The position numbers and the translations under genes are program-made. A DNA stretch of 64,000 nt from Arthrobacter_B sp038069765 (GTDB lineage Bacteria; Actinomycetota; Actinomycetes; Actinomycetales; Micrococcaceae), in NCBI RefSeq assembly GCF_038069765.1, contig NZ_JBBPFS010000003.1, positions 372,001-436,000 on the forward strand. The letters are read 5' to 3'. Under the pieces are notes generated by a model. The model searched no databases, was not told the origin of the DNA, and worked only from the letters and a program-made list of their open reading frames with translations. This document shows, piece by piece, positions 25,057 to 33,335 of the stretch. Numbering within the stretch: the stretch's first letter is position 1; every line of letters starts with the position of its first letter.

Positions 25057-25449
25057 ATGCGCATTGGCGAGCTGGCCAAGGAGACCGGTGTTCCTGCCCG
25101 GATGCTGCGGTACTACGAGGAGCAGGGCCTCATTTCGCCGCGTCGCCTGTCTAATGGCTATCGGACGTACGACGAGTATCTGGTTGATCGAGTGAGGAAA
25201 ATCCGGGGGCTGGTGGATGCCGGGATTCCGACGCGGATCATTTCGGACATCCTGCCGTGCCTGGATCAGCCACAGACGATTGTCGTGAAAAACGCCGAAC
25301 CCGGGCTGCGGGAGCTCCTTTCCACGGAGCGGGACCGCATGACGGAGAAGATCGATTTCCTCATGCACAACCGTGACGCAATTACCCGATACATCGAAGC
25401 GATCGACCGTGCTGCCGTTTCTCCGCGCCAGGCGGCGCAGGCCGGGTAG
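25057..25449 (+). CDS. MerR-family transcriptional regulator
   Basis: This 130-residue protein starts MRIGELAKETGVPARMLRYY, the canonical MerR winged-helix N-terminus, continues with the second wing (ISPRRLSNGYRTYDEYLVDR) and ends in a dimerisation coiled coil (about residues 75-118). There are no conserved effector-binding cysteines of metal sensors; the one Cys (LPCLDQP) lies near residue 68. The start at 25057 follows GGAGGGCGTT. The divergent arrangement with the monooxygenase and the similar operator in front of the MFS pump suggest it controls both, probably in response to a small organic compound. Confidence 0.9.
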   Translation: MRIGELAKETGVPARMLRYYEEQGLISPRRLSNGYRTYDEYLVDRVRKIRGLVDAGIPTRIISDILPCLDQPQTIVVKNAEPGLRELLSTERDRMTEKIDFLMHNRDAITRYIEAIDRAAVSPRQAAQAG

Positions 25450-25537
25450 CCAGAGAACACCTATCCCAGGGCAAGTGAGCTTCTTCGTCCGCTTCATGCC
25501 CGTTTAGGTTGCGGCGGCCCTGTAGTCACCGCTCTGT

Positions 25538-27031
25538 TCAGGATCCTTCTGCTGCGGGGCGGGCCTTGCTGACGAACAACGTGCCAATGACGGCGCCGGG
25601 GGCGAGGATCGCAGCGACAGTGAATGCGGCCCGTCCGGCGGCGATGCTCTGAGCCGGGTCGAGCACGCCCGCGTGGGATGCGTTCGCTCCGATGGTGAAG
25701 GCGGAGATGAGGATAGCCCCGCCGGCGGCGCCCGCCAGTTGCTGGACTGTGGAGAAGGCGGCGGTGCCGTGGGAGTGCAGCTCGGTTGGCAGTGAACCAA
25801 GAGCTGATGTGGTCATCGGAGCCCACATCAGTGCTTGAGTTCCGGTGATCACCAGATACGTGCCCAAAGCCAGCACTACGCTGGTGTTCTCATCGATCGT
25901 GGACAGGAACCAGATGGACGCCGCCCAGATGATCGAGCCGGGAATCGCCAGGGGCTTCGGGCCCACCTTGTCATAGACGCGTCCGCCCAGTGCGGAGACG
26001 ATTGCGATCATGGCCCCGCCGGGGAAGAGGAACAGGCCCATCTGCAGGGTGTTCAGCCCGAGGACTGCGGTCAGAATCAGAGGTAGAACGAGGACGACCC
26101 CGAAGCCGTTCATTGCGACGAAGGTCATCACGATCGTGGGCATGACGAAGGCGCGTGTCGTGAAGATTCGCATGTCGAGGAATGCTTCCTTGTGCCTCTG
26201 CAGCCTGACCTGACGGTAAACGAACGCGCCCACGCCACTCAATCCGACGAGGATCGGCACGTACGGGGCGACAGGCGCGTGGCCGGAGACTGACTCGCCA
26301 ATGGACGCCAGCCCGAAGACCAGCCCGCCAAAACCGATGATTGACAGCAGCAGGGACGCCACATCCAGGGTGACCCGTTCAGGTACGGTGACATTCCGCA
26401 GCTTCACGGCGGCGAGGATCAGTGTCGTGACGATGACCGGCAGCATGAGGATGAACAGCCACCGCCAGCTCAGCTGGGACAGGATCAGCCCGGAGACGGC
26501 GGGGCCGACGGCCGGTGCGATAGCGGGAACCGCTGTGACGAGGGCCATCATTCTGCCCCGGCGCGAAACGGGGACCAGACGCATGGTGGTCGTGATGAGC
26601 AGGGGCACGAACACCGCGGTGCCCGCCGCCTGGATGATGCGCCCGGCGAAGAGCACGCTGAACCCCGGAGCGATAACGGCGATGACCGTACCGATCAGGA
26701 ACAGCGTCATGGAACCAAGAAAAATCGCACGGGTAGTGAACCTTCGCATCACGAACCCGGTGGCAGGGATGAGCACGGCCAAGGTCAGCAGGTATCCCGT
26801 CGTCAGCCACTGACCTGTCGTTGGAGTGATGTCGAGGGCGGCAATCAGCGTCGGAAGGGCTACGCCCAGCATCATTTCATTCAGCAGGACAACGAAGGTT
26901 GAGACCATCAGCAGCCCGATGATCATTGCACTGCCCGGCGCCATCCGATCATCGGATGTAAGGGCGCGGGTGTCACGTACTGTCTCTGGGTGCACGGCTA
27001 AGGTGGGTTCGTTTGGGCTGGGTGCCGACAT
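25538..27031 (-). CDS. MFS multidrug exporter, DHA2 (14-TM) type
   Basis: This 497-residue inner-membrane protein has about 14 hydrophobic segments and DHA2 motifs: LNEMMLGVALPTLIAALDI with an acidic TM1, TTGYLLTLAVLIPATGFVMRRF and a motif C-like AIAPAVGPAVSGLIL in TM5. The EmrB/QacA family exports cationic or hydrophobic drugs by proton antiport. The ATG at 27031 has an AGGAG site and is preferred to the open frame from 27100. A perfect inverted repeat in the promoter (27107-27128) matches the monooxygenase promoter, pointing to shared MerR control. Confidence 0.9.
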   Translation of the reverse strand: MSAPSPNEPTLAVHPETVRDTRALTSDDRMAPGSAMIIGLLMVSTFVVLLNEMMLGVALPTLIAALDITPTTGQWLTTGYLLTLAVLIPATGFVMRRFTTRAIFLGSMTLFLIGTVIAVIAPGFSVLFAGRIIQAAGTAVFVPLLITTTMRLVPVSRRGRMMALVTAVPAIAPAVGPAVSGLILSQLSWRWLFILMLPVIVTTLILAAVKLRNVTVPERVTLDVASLLLSIIGFGGLVFGLASIGESVSGHAPVAPYVPILVGLSGVGAFVYRQVRLQRHKEAFLDMRIFTTRAFVMPTIVMTFVAMNGFGVVLVLPLILTAVLGLNTLQMGLFLFPGGAMIAIVSALGGRVYDKVGPKPLAIPGSIIWAASIWFLSTIDENTSVVLALGTYLVITGTQALMWAPMTTSALGSLPTELHSHGTAAFSTVQQLAGAAGGAILISAFTIGANASHAGVLDPAQSIAAGRAAFTVAAILAPGAVIGTLFVSKARPAAEGS

Positions 27032-27106
27032 GGGGCTCTCCTGATTGTGTGCATCTGCACTGACGGGCGCTTCCGGCGAAAGCGAGGGGCGCCAAACCAT
27101 CGTGCA

Positions 27107-27128
27107 ACCTTCTCATTAGTGAGAAGGT
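27107..27128 (-). promoter_or_regulatory. MerR-type operator upstream of the MFS exporter
   Basis: Perfect 9-bp arms (ACCTTCTCA / TGAGAAGGT) are separated by TTAG. The minus-strand -35 TTGACC (27131-27126) overlaps the right arm, as in SoxR and related promoters. The arms and spacer resemble those at 25000-25021. Confidence 0.7.
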
Positions 27129-27196
27129 CAAATTCGCATGCACCGTTGTGACCAAGCGCACCGGCCGACGGGCACCTCCGCTGGCATCTCTGCTTG

Positions 27197-27217
27197 ACCT
27201 TGACACCGCTGGAAGGT
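27197..27217 (+). promoter_or_regulatory. MerR-type operator upstream of the reductase pseudogene
   Basis: The dyad ACCTT-N11-AAGGT sits just after TTGA, so that a TTGACC -35 (27194-27199) overlaps it, with a long spacer before a poor -10. It is shorter by one base and differs at the centre from the two other sites, so it may bind the same or another MerR-family regulator. Confidence 0.5.
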
Positions 27218-27259
27218 TGGAGACTTGATGCTCGGCTTACTCCACGAAAGGACTTTCAG

Positions 27260-28002
27260 ATGAAAATCGGCATTCTCGGTGCAGGCTCAATCGGTTCGAC
27301 GCTTGCACGCAAGCTCGCCGCTGCAGGACATGAGGTCAAGGTTGCCAATTCACGCGGACCGGAAACGATTGCGGCGGATGTCCTCGCCACAGGTGCGACG
27401 GCGGTTAAGGCCGCAGATGCGGTGCAGGACGTGGAAGTCCTCATCACATCGATCCCTCTCCGCGGGATGCCTGCACTCAAACCCCTCATCGCCGACGTCT
27501 CCGGGGACACGGTCATCATCGACACGTCGAACTACTACCCGGCCAGGGACGGGCGCCTGCAGGCACTCGAGGAGGGACAGGTCGAGAGCTTGTGGGTCGC
27601 CGAACAGCTTGGTCGGCCCGTAGTGAAAGCATGGAACGCCATCCCGTCAGGCACGTTCGATGCCAAAGGCGCACCGGCAGGAGACTCGAATCGCCTGGCG
27701 ATCCCCGTCGCGGCCGACGATGAGGCGGCCAGGGAAACCGCAATGACGCTGGTGGAGGAAACGGGGTTCGATGCCCTCGACGCGGGCTCGCTCGCCGATT
27801 CCTGGCGTCAACAGCCCGGGCCCCTGCATACTGCACCGAGCTCAGACTCCAGGAAATGCCGGCTGCCCTGGCCGCAGCTGACAAGGATGTGCTCCCCGAA
27901 CGTCGGGACAAAGCCATGGCAGTCATCGGCACGCGGATGGAGGCCGGAGATTCGTTGGCCGTTGCCGACCTTGTGGCAATTAATCGGGCCATTTACACGT
28001 AG
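27260..28002 (+). pseudogene. F420-dependent NADP reductase-like gene, frameshifted
   Basis: The N-terminus MKIGILGAGSIGSTLARKLA is an NAD(P)-binding Rossmann fold of the F420H2:NADP oxidoreductase-like (F420_oxidored) family. The frame is good through SWRQQPG (to 27820). One base then appears to be missing: in the next frame the sequence continues as TPAYCTELRLQEMPAALAAA and ends normally at TAG 28000-28002, giving about 247 residues. The intact family usually has W-R-Q-Q-P-G-T-P-A-Y at this point. The original frame runs on for over 100 meaningless codons. Either a real mutation or a sequencing error in the CCCGGGCCCC run is possible. Confidence 0.8.
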
Positions 28003-28026
28003 GAGAAAGCCTTTGCGGGCTTATCG

Positions 28027-28053
28027 GGGCGGTGCCGCTCGGCGGCACCGCCC
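28027..28053. terminator. Bidirectional hairpin between reductase pseudogene and DedA gene
   Basis: A perfect 12-bp stem (GGGCGGTGCCGC / GCGGCACCGCCC) has a TCG loop and lies between convergent genes. There is no long T run on either side. Confidence 0.65.
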
Positions 28054-28071
28054 GCCCAACCAGCAGCGGCG

Positions 28072-28779
28072 TCAGGGCGTTTCGGCGGTCTTGCCGGCCG
28101 GGGCCGCTTCGGCGGCGGGAGCCGTCTCCCCAGCGGGGCCTGCGGCTGCCGATTTGGGTGTCTTCAGCGGCGTCGGGCCGCGCAGCTTGGTGATGATCCG
28201 GTCGATGATCAGCCCAAGGACCATGGCGATGGCGATGGCCACCACGACTCCCAGCAGGTGGTTGTCCTTGAACCAGGCACCGGCCAGCGCTCCGATGGCA
28301 ACGCTGTAGCCTGCCCAGACGACGGCCGACATGGTGGTGAGGATGATGAATACCCGGCGGGGAAAACCGGTGGCTCCGGCGGTGAGGTTCACGACCACCC
28401 GGCCGATCGGAATGAAGCGGGCAATCAGGATCAGTGACACGGCGCGCTTGTCGAGTTCCTTGCGCGCCCACACGAACCCGCGCTGCATCCGCGGCCCGCG
28501 CATCCAGCGGTACCGCTCGGTGCCGATCTTCCGGCCCATCAGATACGCCAGATTGTCTCCCAGGAACGCTCCGCCGGCCGCTGCAGCGGCCACCAGCCAG
28601 AGGTTGGGACCGGCGCCGGTACCCACCAGCGCTGACATGCCGACCACCAGCGATTCGCTGGGGACCGGCGGGAAGAACCCGTCGATAAGGCAAAACGCGA
28701 ACAGTGCGAGGTAAACCCACGGCGCATCGGCGGATGTCAGGATGAAGTTGTTGATACTGTCCACTGCGGCGCTCAGCAC
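28072..28779 (-). CDS. DedA-family membrane protein
   Basis: This protein of about 235 residues has five to six hydrophobic segments and DedA/SNARE-associated motifs: FCLIDGFFPPVPSESLVVGMSA, GAFLGDNLAYLMGRKIG and the conserved Gly/Arg-rich RFIPIGRVVVNLTAGATGFPRR. DedA proteins are half-transporters linked to lipid-carrier (undecaprenyl phosphate, phospholipid) flipping and membrane homeostasis. The C-terminus is Ala/Pro-rich and likely cytoplasmic. The start is uncertain: the GTG at 28779 follows AGGGAG, while the frame is open to 28836. Confidence 0.85.
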   Translation of the reverse strand: MLSAAVDSINNFILTSADAPWVYLALFAFCLIDGFFPPVPSESLVVGMSALVGTGAGPNLWLVAAAAAGGAFLGDNLAYLMGRKIGTERYRWMRGPRMQRGFVWARKELDKRAVSLILIARFIPIGRVVVNLTAGATGFPRRVFIILTTMSAVVWAGYSVAIGALAGAWFKDNHLLGVVVAIAIAMVLGLIIDRIITKLRGPTPLKTPKSAAAGPAGETAPAAEAAPAGKTAETP

Positions 28780-28840
28780 GTCCAGTCGGCTCCCTAGGAT
28801 CGGTCTCTGGTATCTACAACGATGCCACCAACGCATTGGT

Positions 28841-28900
28841 GCCCGCCAACCGCGCTGCCGGCCTCCGCGGAACGGGCCCTGGGCAGCGGGGTTGGCGGGC
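28841..28900. terminator. Hairpin after deoA
   Basis: An inverted repeat of about 19 bp with one internal mismatch (GCCCGCCAACC / GGTTGGCGGGC outer arms, CGCTGCC / GGCAGCG inner arms) lies six bases after the deoA stop on the minus strand. It lacks a T run. Confidence 0.6.
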
Positions 28901-28905
28901 GGCCG

Positions 28906-30195
28906 CTACCCGATGCGGTCGATGATCAGCTTCTGTGCCGGGCGGGAGCCTTCGGGAGCAATCACGACGGCGTGCTCCAGGGCCTCGCGGGCACGGTCGA
29001 ACTTTTCCGGGGTATCCGTGAGCAGCGTCATCAGCGGCTCTCCGGCCCGGACCACGGAACCGGGCTTGGCATGCATCCGGACTCCGGCCCCGGCCTGCAC
29101 CTGGTCTTCCTTGCGCGCGCGCCCGGCTCCGAGCCGCCAGGCGGCAACGCCCACGGACAGCGCGTCCAGTTCCACCAGCACGCCGTCGGCGGGGGCAAAG
29201 ATGGTTTCGGATTCCCGTGCCTGCGGCAGCGGAGCCGACGGATCCCCGCCCTGGGCGAAAATCATGCGGCGCCACACGTCCATGGCGCGGCCGTCCCGCA
29301 GGGCAGCGGCCGGGTCAGCGTCGCGGATTCCGGCTGCAGCCAGCATTTCCTCCGCGAGCCGTACGGTCAGTTCCACGACGTCGTCCGGCCCGCCGCCGGC
29401 GAGCACTTCCACGGATTCCTCCACCTCAATGGCGTTGCCGGCGGTGAGCCCGAGCGGGGTGGACATGTTGGTCAGCAGCGCGACGGTGTTTACCCCGGCG
29501 TCCTGGCCCAGGGCCACCATCGTTTCGGCCAGTTCGCGCGCGTTGGCTTCGTCCTTCATGAACGCGCCGGACCCCACCTTCACGTCGAGCACCAGCGATC
29601 CCGTGCCTTCGGCGATCTTCTTGCTCATGATGGAGGAGGCAATCAGCGGGATGGCCTCCACGGTTCCGGTGACGTCGCGCAGTGCGTACAGCTTCTTGTC
29701 CGCCGGAGCCAGGCCGGTGCCGGCCGCGCAGATGACGGCGCCGACGTCGGCCAGCTGGGCCATGATTTCGTCATTGGACAGGTTGGCCCGCCAGCCCGGA
29801 ATCGCTTCGAGCTTGTCCAGGGTGCCCCCGGTGTGGCCGAGGCCCCGCCCGGAAAGCTGCGGCACGGCGACCCCGAAGACGGCTACCAGCGGCGCCAGCG
29901 GCAGGGTGATCTTGTCCCCCACGCCTCCGGTGGAGTGCTTGTCCGTGGTCGGTTTCCCGAGCGAGGAGAAGTCCATCCGGATCCCCGATGCGATCATGGC
30001 CGCGGTCCAGCGGGAGATTTCCTGCCGGCTCATGCCGTTGAGCAGGATCGCCATGTTCAGCGCGGCCATCTGCTCATCAGCGATGGCGCCCCGGGTGTAC
30101 GCGTCGATGGTCCAGTCGATCTGCTCCGGCGACAGGGTGCCCCGGTCCCGTTTGATTCCAATGATGTCGACGGCGTCGAACTGTTCGCTGCTCAT
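28906..30195 (-). CDS. deoA: Thymidine phosphorylase
   Basis: This 429-residue enzyme phosphorolyses thymidine and deoxyuridine to base and deoxyribose 1-phosphate. Family motifs include YTRGAIADEQMAALNMAILL, the phosphate-binding DKHSTGGVGDKITLPLAP and the signature SGRGLGHTGGTLDKLEAIPG (about residues 107-126), with the C-terminal alpha/beta domain ending in a carboxylase-like pyrimidine-binding lobe. The start overlaps the cdd stop by 4 bases, placing it in the nucleoside uptake-salvage operon. Length matches the family. Confidence 0.95.
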   Translation of the reverse strand: MSSEQFDAVDIIGIKRDRGTLSPEQIDWTIDAYTRGAIADEQMAALNMAILLNGMSRQEISRWTAAMIASGIRMDFSSLGKPTTDKHSTGGVGDKITLPLAPLVAVFGVAVPQLSGRGLGHTGGTLDKLEAIPGWRANLSNDEIMAQLADVGAVICAAGTGLAPADKKLYALRDVTGTVEAIPLIASSIMSKKIAEGTGSLVLDVKVGSGAFMKDEANARELAETMVALGQDAGVNTVALLTNMSTPLGLTAGNAIEVEESVEVLAGGGPDDVVELTVRLAEEMLAAAGIRDADPAAALRDGRAMDVWRRMIFAQGGDPSAPLPQARESETIFAPADGVLVELDALSVGVAAWRLGAGRARKEDQVQAGAGVRMHAKPGSVVRAGEPLMTLLTDTPEKFDRAREALEHAVVIAPEGSRPAQKLIIDRIG

Positions 30196-30629
30196 GCCTT
30201 CTCCTGCTCTTCCAAGTGCTGCGGGCCAAAGGCATCCGGGAGGACCTCGTCCATGGTGCGGATGCCGCTTACTGTCATCAACTGCATTGCCGGTGCCCGG
30301 AATTCATAGAGCAGCTGGCGGCACCGTCCGCACGGCATCAGGATCTCCCCCGCGCCGTCAACGCAGACGAAGGCGGCCAGCAGCCCGCCGCCGGTCATCC
30401 GCAGCGAGCTGATCAGGGAGCATTCGGCGCACAGCGTCAGCCCGTAGGAGGCGTTCTCCACGTTGCAGCCGGAAATTACCCGTCCGTCGTCGGTCAGTGC
30501 GGCCGCGCCCACCGGATACTTCGAGTACGGCACATAGGCGTGGGCCAGCGCTGCGCGCGCTGCCTCGAGAAGTTCGGCCCACTCGATCTCCGGCACTGCC
30601 GGGGCGGGGATGCCCGAGTCTGCATTCAT
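30192..30629 (-). CDS. cdd: Cytidine deaminase
   Basis: This 145-residue enzyme deaminates cytidine and deoxycytidine to uridine forms. It is the small tetrameric type with three zinc cysteines: Cys67 in LCAECSL next to catalytic Glu69, and Cys100 and Cys103 in PCGRCRQ. VGAAALTDDGRVISGCNVENAS binds the nucleoside. The ATG at 30629 has an AAGGAAACACT site; the open frame to 30737 is not supported. Its product feeds thymidine/uridine phosphorolysis by the overlapping deoA. Upstream lies the transporter permease, 52 bases away. Confidence 0.93.
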   Translation of the reverse strand: MNADSGIPAPAVPEIEWAELLEAARAALAHAYVPYSKYPVGAAALTDDGRVISGCNVENASYGLTLCAECSLISSLRMTGGGLLAAFVCVDGAGEILMPCGRCRQLLYEFRAPAMQLMTVSGIRTMDEVLPDAFGPQHLEEQEKA

Positions 30630-30681
30630 AGTGTTTCCTTGCTGGTCTGCTGCTGGTTCGAAGGACAAAGCGGGTTCCGGG

Positions 30682-31971
30682 TCAGCCCTTGATGTACGGT
30701 ATTCCGCTGGCCGCCGGCCCACGCGATTTACCCACAACGCCGGCGACGGCGAAGATGGTCACCACATAGGGCAGCATGGCCAGGAACTGGTTCGGGACCG
30801 GTGTGCCGAGCAGGCTCAGCACGGACTGCAGGTTTGACGCGAAGCCGAAAAGCAGAGCTGCCAGGAGCGCGCCGATCGGATTCCACCGGCCCAGGATGAG
30901 GGCTGCGAGGGCGATGTAACCCTGGCCGGAGGTCATGTCGCGGTTGAACGAAGACACCGACACGAGGGTGAAGAACGCCCCGCCGACACCGGCTACGGCG
31001 CCTGCGGCCAGGACATTCAGGAACCGCATGCGGTTTACGTTGACGCCCAGCGTGTCGGCAGCCTTGGGGTGCTCCCCCACCGCGCGGGTACGCAGGCCCC
31101 ACCGGGTGTGGAAGAGGCCGAAGTAGATGGCCGCGACCGCAATGTACATCAGGTAGCCGATGACGGACTGGTCGAACAGGATCGGGCCGATGATCGGGAT
31201 GTCGGCCAGCAGCGGAATGCGGATGGACGGCAGGCGCGGCGGCGCGTTCCACTTTGCGGTGTCGGCGCTGAGCACCGTCGAGAACAGGAACCCGGTGAGT
31301 CCGGAGACCAGGACGTTCAGGACAACACCGACGATCACCTGATTCACGATGTACTTGATGCTGAACACTGCCAGCACCAGCGAGACCAGCACTCCGGCCA
31401 CCGCGGCGGCGAAAAGCCCCACGAAGGCGTTGCCGGAGAGCGTTCCCGCCACGGCGGCGGCAAACGCACCGAAGAGCAGTTGGCCCTCGATGGCGATGTT
31501 CACCACACCCGACCGCTCGCACAGCACGCCGGAAAGAGCGCCGAAGATCAGCGGGAAGGCGAGCGTGAAGGACCCCGCCAGCAGTCCGTAAATGGCGACG
31601 CTGGGGCTGCGGGCGCTGCCCACGGACCAGGTGAGGAACGCGGCGATGAAAAAGACCGCGAAGATCACGATCAGCCAGGCCGGCACGTGCTGGAACCGGC
31701 TGACCAGGATTGCGGACCAGGCAGCCGATGCCAGCAGCACCACCGAGGAAATCCAGCCCAGTACAGGGGCGGAGACCACAATATTGGGCAGCTGGATGGC
31801 GGCGTTCGGCTCGGTGAGGCGGAACGTCACCTCCGCGGAGGGTGAATTGAGTCCGAAGAGAAAGAACCCGAGAACGGCGAGGGCTCCCAGGATGACCGGG
31901 ACCTTCCAGCTGCGGATTGCCTGCGCCGCGGCCGGTTTGCCGGCGGAGGCGAGGGTGGTTGCGGTGCTCAT
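30682..31971 (-). CDS. Nucleoside ABC transporter permease (second)
   Basis: This 429-residue integral membrane protein of the BPD_transp_2 family (BmpF/NupQ-type) has about ten hydrophobic segments; typical blocks are GLLAGSFTLAFPLIFGALSGVLCERSGVVNIAIEGQ and TRWGLRTRAVGEHPKAADTLGVNV. In the BMP systems two unequal permeases form the channel for nucleosides. The ATG at 31971 overlaps the stop of the first permease (ATGA); the frame is open upstream, but that part is antisense-like and overlaps the partner gene. The N-terminal 140 residues hold extra hydrophobic segments. Confidence 0.9.
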   Translation of the reverse strand: MSTATTLASAGKPAAAQAIRSWKVPVILGALAVLGFFLFGLNSPSAEVTFRLTEPNAAIQLPNIVVSAPVLGWISSVVLLASAAWSAILVSRFQHVPAWLIVIFAVFFIAAFLTWSVGSARSPSVAIYGLLAGSFTLAFPLIFGALSGVLCERSGVVNIAIEGQLLFGAFAAAVAGTLSGNAFVGLFAAAVAGVLVSLVLAVFSIKYIVNQVIVGVVLNVLVSGLTGFLFSTVLSADTAKWNAPPRLPSIRIPLLADIPIIGPILFDQSVIGYLMYIAVAAIYFGLFHTRWGLRTRAVGEHPKAADTLGVNVNRMRFLNVLAAGAVAGVGGAFFTLVSVSSFNRDMTSGQGYIALAALILGRWNPIGALLAALLFGFASNLQSVLSLLGTPVPNQFLAMLPYVVTIFAVAGVVGKSRGPAASGIPYIKG

Positions 31972-33335
31972 GCTGTTCCTCCGGCTGCGGTGGTGTTCTT
32001 GGCGGTGCGTTTGCCGGACGTCTTGAATGCGCCCGGCGGCGGGATCCTGAAGATGGAGCGAACCAGCGGCGGCGCCGCGATGAACAGGACGATCAGCGAC
32101 TGGACCACCAGGACAATGTCGATATTGGTTCCCGTGCTGGTCTGCATCGTCACTCCGCCGGCCCGGAACGCACCGAAGAGGATGCCTGCCGCAAACGTTC
32201 CCCACGGGGAGGAGCGGCCGAGCAGGGCCACGGTAATGGCATCGAACCCGAAGCTGGCGGCAACCCCGGAGGTGAGCACCTTCTCGGTGCCGGAGACCTG
32301 CGCGACGCCGGCGAGTCCGGCCAGGGCGCCGGCAATGAGCATCACGATCACGTAGCCCTTGGTGGTGCTGATCCCGGCGTTCCGTGCTGCGGCCGGGTTG
32401 GCGCCCACGGCGCGCAGCTCGAAGCCTACGGTGGACCGGTTGAGCAGCCACCAGATGAAGACTGTCGCCGCCACGGCCATCACAAAGCCCCAGTGCAGAC
32501 GGAAGCCCGCTCCCAGCAGCGGCGGGAACATGGCGGTTTCATCCAGCTGGGGACTGATCGGGTTGGTGGACCCCGGGCGCTGGAAACCCGGAGTGGTGAG
32601 CAGGAAGAGCACCAGCTGGATGGCGATGTAGTTGAGCATGATGGTCACAATGACTTCGTGCGCGCCGGTCCTGGCTTTGAGCAGCCCGGCAATGCCGCCC
32701 CAGATGGCACCGCCGAGCGCGCCGGCGATCACCACCACAAGCAGGTGGAGACCCACCGGGAGGTGCCAGCTGAAGCCGACCCACGCGGCCAGAGTGGCAC
32801 CAATGATGATCTGTCCCTGTGCACCGATGTTGAACAGGCCGGCACGAAAGGCCAGGGCCACGCCGAGTCCGGCGCAGATCAGGGGTGTCGCCACTGTCAG
32901 AGTCTGGGTCAGCGGGTAGATCATTCGGGAAAAGGTTTCAGCCTCGAAGTTGAAGACCGACCCCTGGAACAGTGCGATGTAAGCGCTTGACGCTGCGGAC
33001 CATGCCGCAGCGAAGAGGTCCGACGGGCGGCTGAAGAAATAGGACGCCGCCTCACCTACTTCCTCGTCGGTGAGGGCTATCAGCAGTCCACCCACGACCA
33101 GCGCCATCAGCACCGACAGGACAGAGACCATCGCATTGCCGGTAATGATCCGGCGGAGGACGGAGCCGTCGTCACCGTCCGGACGCAGTTCGGACTCGGG
33201 GACGGGGACCGGCGGGGGCGGGAGCGCTCCCCCGGCGGTTTCCGCAGCAGTCAGCAGCCGGGTGTCCTCAGCTGCCGCCTCCTCCTTGAGGTGAGCGGAT
33301 TCGCTGTGGTGCCTGTTATCTTTCTCCGGGCTCAC
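31968..33335 (-). CDS. Nucleoside ABC transporter permease (first)
   Basis: This 455-residue BPD_transp_2-family protein has a charged cytoplasmic N-terminus of about 65 residues, then about nine membrane segments. Blocks such as LTVATPLICAGLGVALAFRAGLFNIGAQGQ and VGFELRAVGANPAAARNAGIS match BmpE/NupP-type permeases. It overlaps both neighbours by four bases, so ATPase, first permease and second permease are translated as a coupled set. The C-terminus is basic (GKRTAKNTTAAGG). Confidence 0.9.
   Translation of the reverse strand: MSPEKDNRHHSESAHLKEEAAAEDTRLLTAAETAGGALPPPPVPVPESELRPDGDDGSVLRRIITGNAMVSVLSVLMALVVGGLLIALTDEEVGEAASYFFSRPSDLFAAAWSAASSAYIALFQGSVFNFEAETFSRMIYPLTQTLTVATPLICAGLGVALAFRAGLFNIGAQGQIIIGATLAAWVGFSWHLPVGLHLLVVVIAGALGGAIWGGIAGLLKARTGAHEVIVTIMLNYIAIQLVLFLLTTPGFQRPGSTNPISPQLDETAMFPPLLGAGFRLHWGFVMAVAATVFIWWLLNRSTVGFELRAVGANPAAARNAGISTTKGYVIVMLIAGALAGLAGVAQVSGTEKVLTSGVAASFGFDAITVALLGRSSPWGTFAAGILFGAFRAGGVTMQTSTGTNIDIVLVVQSLIVLFIAAPPLVRSIFRIPPPGAFKTSGKRTAKNTTAAGGTA

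Noticed and set aside
28742..30412. A 556-codon plus-strand open frame
   Set aside because: It is antisense to deoA and parts of cdd and DedA; composition is Ser/Arg/Pro-rich as in shadows.
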